Positions 47,012 to 47,074 of a DNA stretch of 47,074 nucleotides are shown here, one piece after another. Each line of letters opens with the position of its first letter. The stretch's first letter is position 1. The stretch comes from Nanobdellota archaeon (GTDB taxonomy: Archaea; Nanobdellota; Nanobdellia; SCGC-AAA011-G17; PNOQ01). Under the pieces are notes generated by a model, which did no database searches, was not told where the DNA came from, and saw nothing but the letters and a program-made list of their open reading frames with translations. Where the stretch lies: NCBI GenBank assembly GCA_018829185.1, contig JAHJUI010000023.1, forward strand, positions 1 through 47,074, read 5' to 3'. The translations under genes were made by a program, and so were the position numbers.

Positions 47012-47074
47012 ATGAATAATGAATATTCAGATTATTTAAAGTTTATTGATGATGCTTTAGAGCTTGCTAAAGCC
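47012..47074 (+). CDS. N-terminus of a truncated CDS (runs off the window)
   Basis: ATG AAT AAT GAA ... MNNEYSDYLKFIDDALELAKA, preceded by an SD. Confidence 0.6.
   Translation, partial: MNNEYSDYLKFIDDALELAKA

Overview
AT-rich archaeal chromosomal window, probably a DPANN lineage of the Woesearchaeota/Pacearchaeota type (inferred from gene content: Nop10, aIF2-alpha, L44e, S27e, RadA, Hjc, EndA, Pelota, GINS and many short secreted or pilin-like proteins). Coding is dense, with short intergenic gaps and ATGA-type overlaps. I saw no rRNA, no convincing tRNA and no CRISPR array.

Main blocks:
(1) A short histone-fold protein, a LAGLIDADG homing endonuclease and Hjc.
(2) Secreted envelope proteins, including lamin-tail and alpha/alpha-toroid domains.
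(3) An RNA-processing block: Cas4-like nuclease, Trm-G10, EndA, RNase Z, TruD.
(4) A translation operon: GINS, L44e, S27e, aIF2-alpha, nop10.
(5) An accessory island at about 16.5-23.1 kb: second homing-endonuclease-like gene, a GC-anomalous orphan, a TrmB regulator, and a three-gene cluster (TrmB-effector/G1P-dehydrogenase-like fusion, NadE-like, DUF1152).
(6) EndoQ followed by an envelope cluster.
(7) Pelota and small metabolic genes.
(8) A third homing endonuclease abutting a small conserved gene and radA.
(9) RPA and a polycistronic pilin-like operon.

Most interesting observations:
(a) All three homing-endonuclease-type genes share an upstream element, GTGACAAGT-N13-TTATAAA, with identical 13-nt spacing. 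Two copies have a second 9-bp repeat.
(b) A three-gene operon fuses a TrmB effector domain lacking its HTH to a glycerol-1-phosphate-dehydrogenase-like enzyme. Its paralogous full-length TrmB regulator is about 3.5 kb away.
(c) At the right edge, a hairpin closed by a GTAA (GNRA) tetraloop sequesters the Shine-Dalgarno of a truncated gene.
(d) A four-hairpin structured segment lies at the left edge.
(e) An isochorismatase-family gene is frameshifted at an A7 run, and its shifted frame ends in an ATGA overlap with the next gene.
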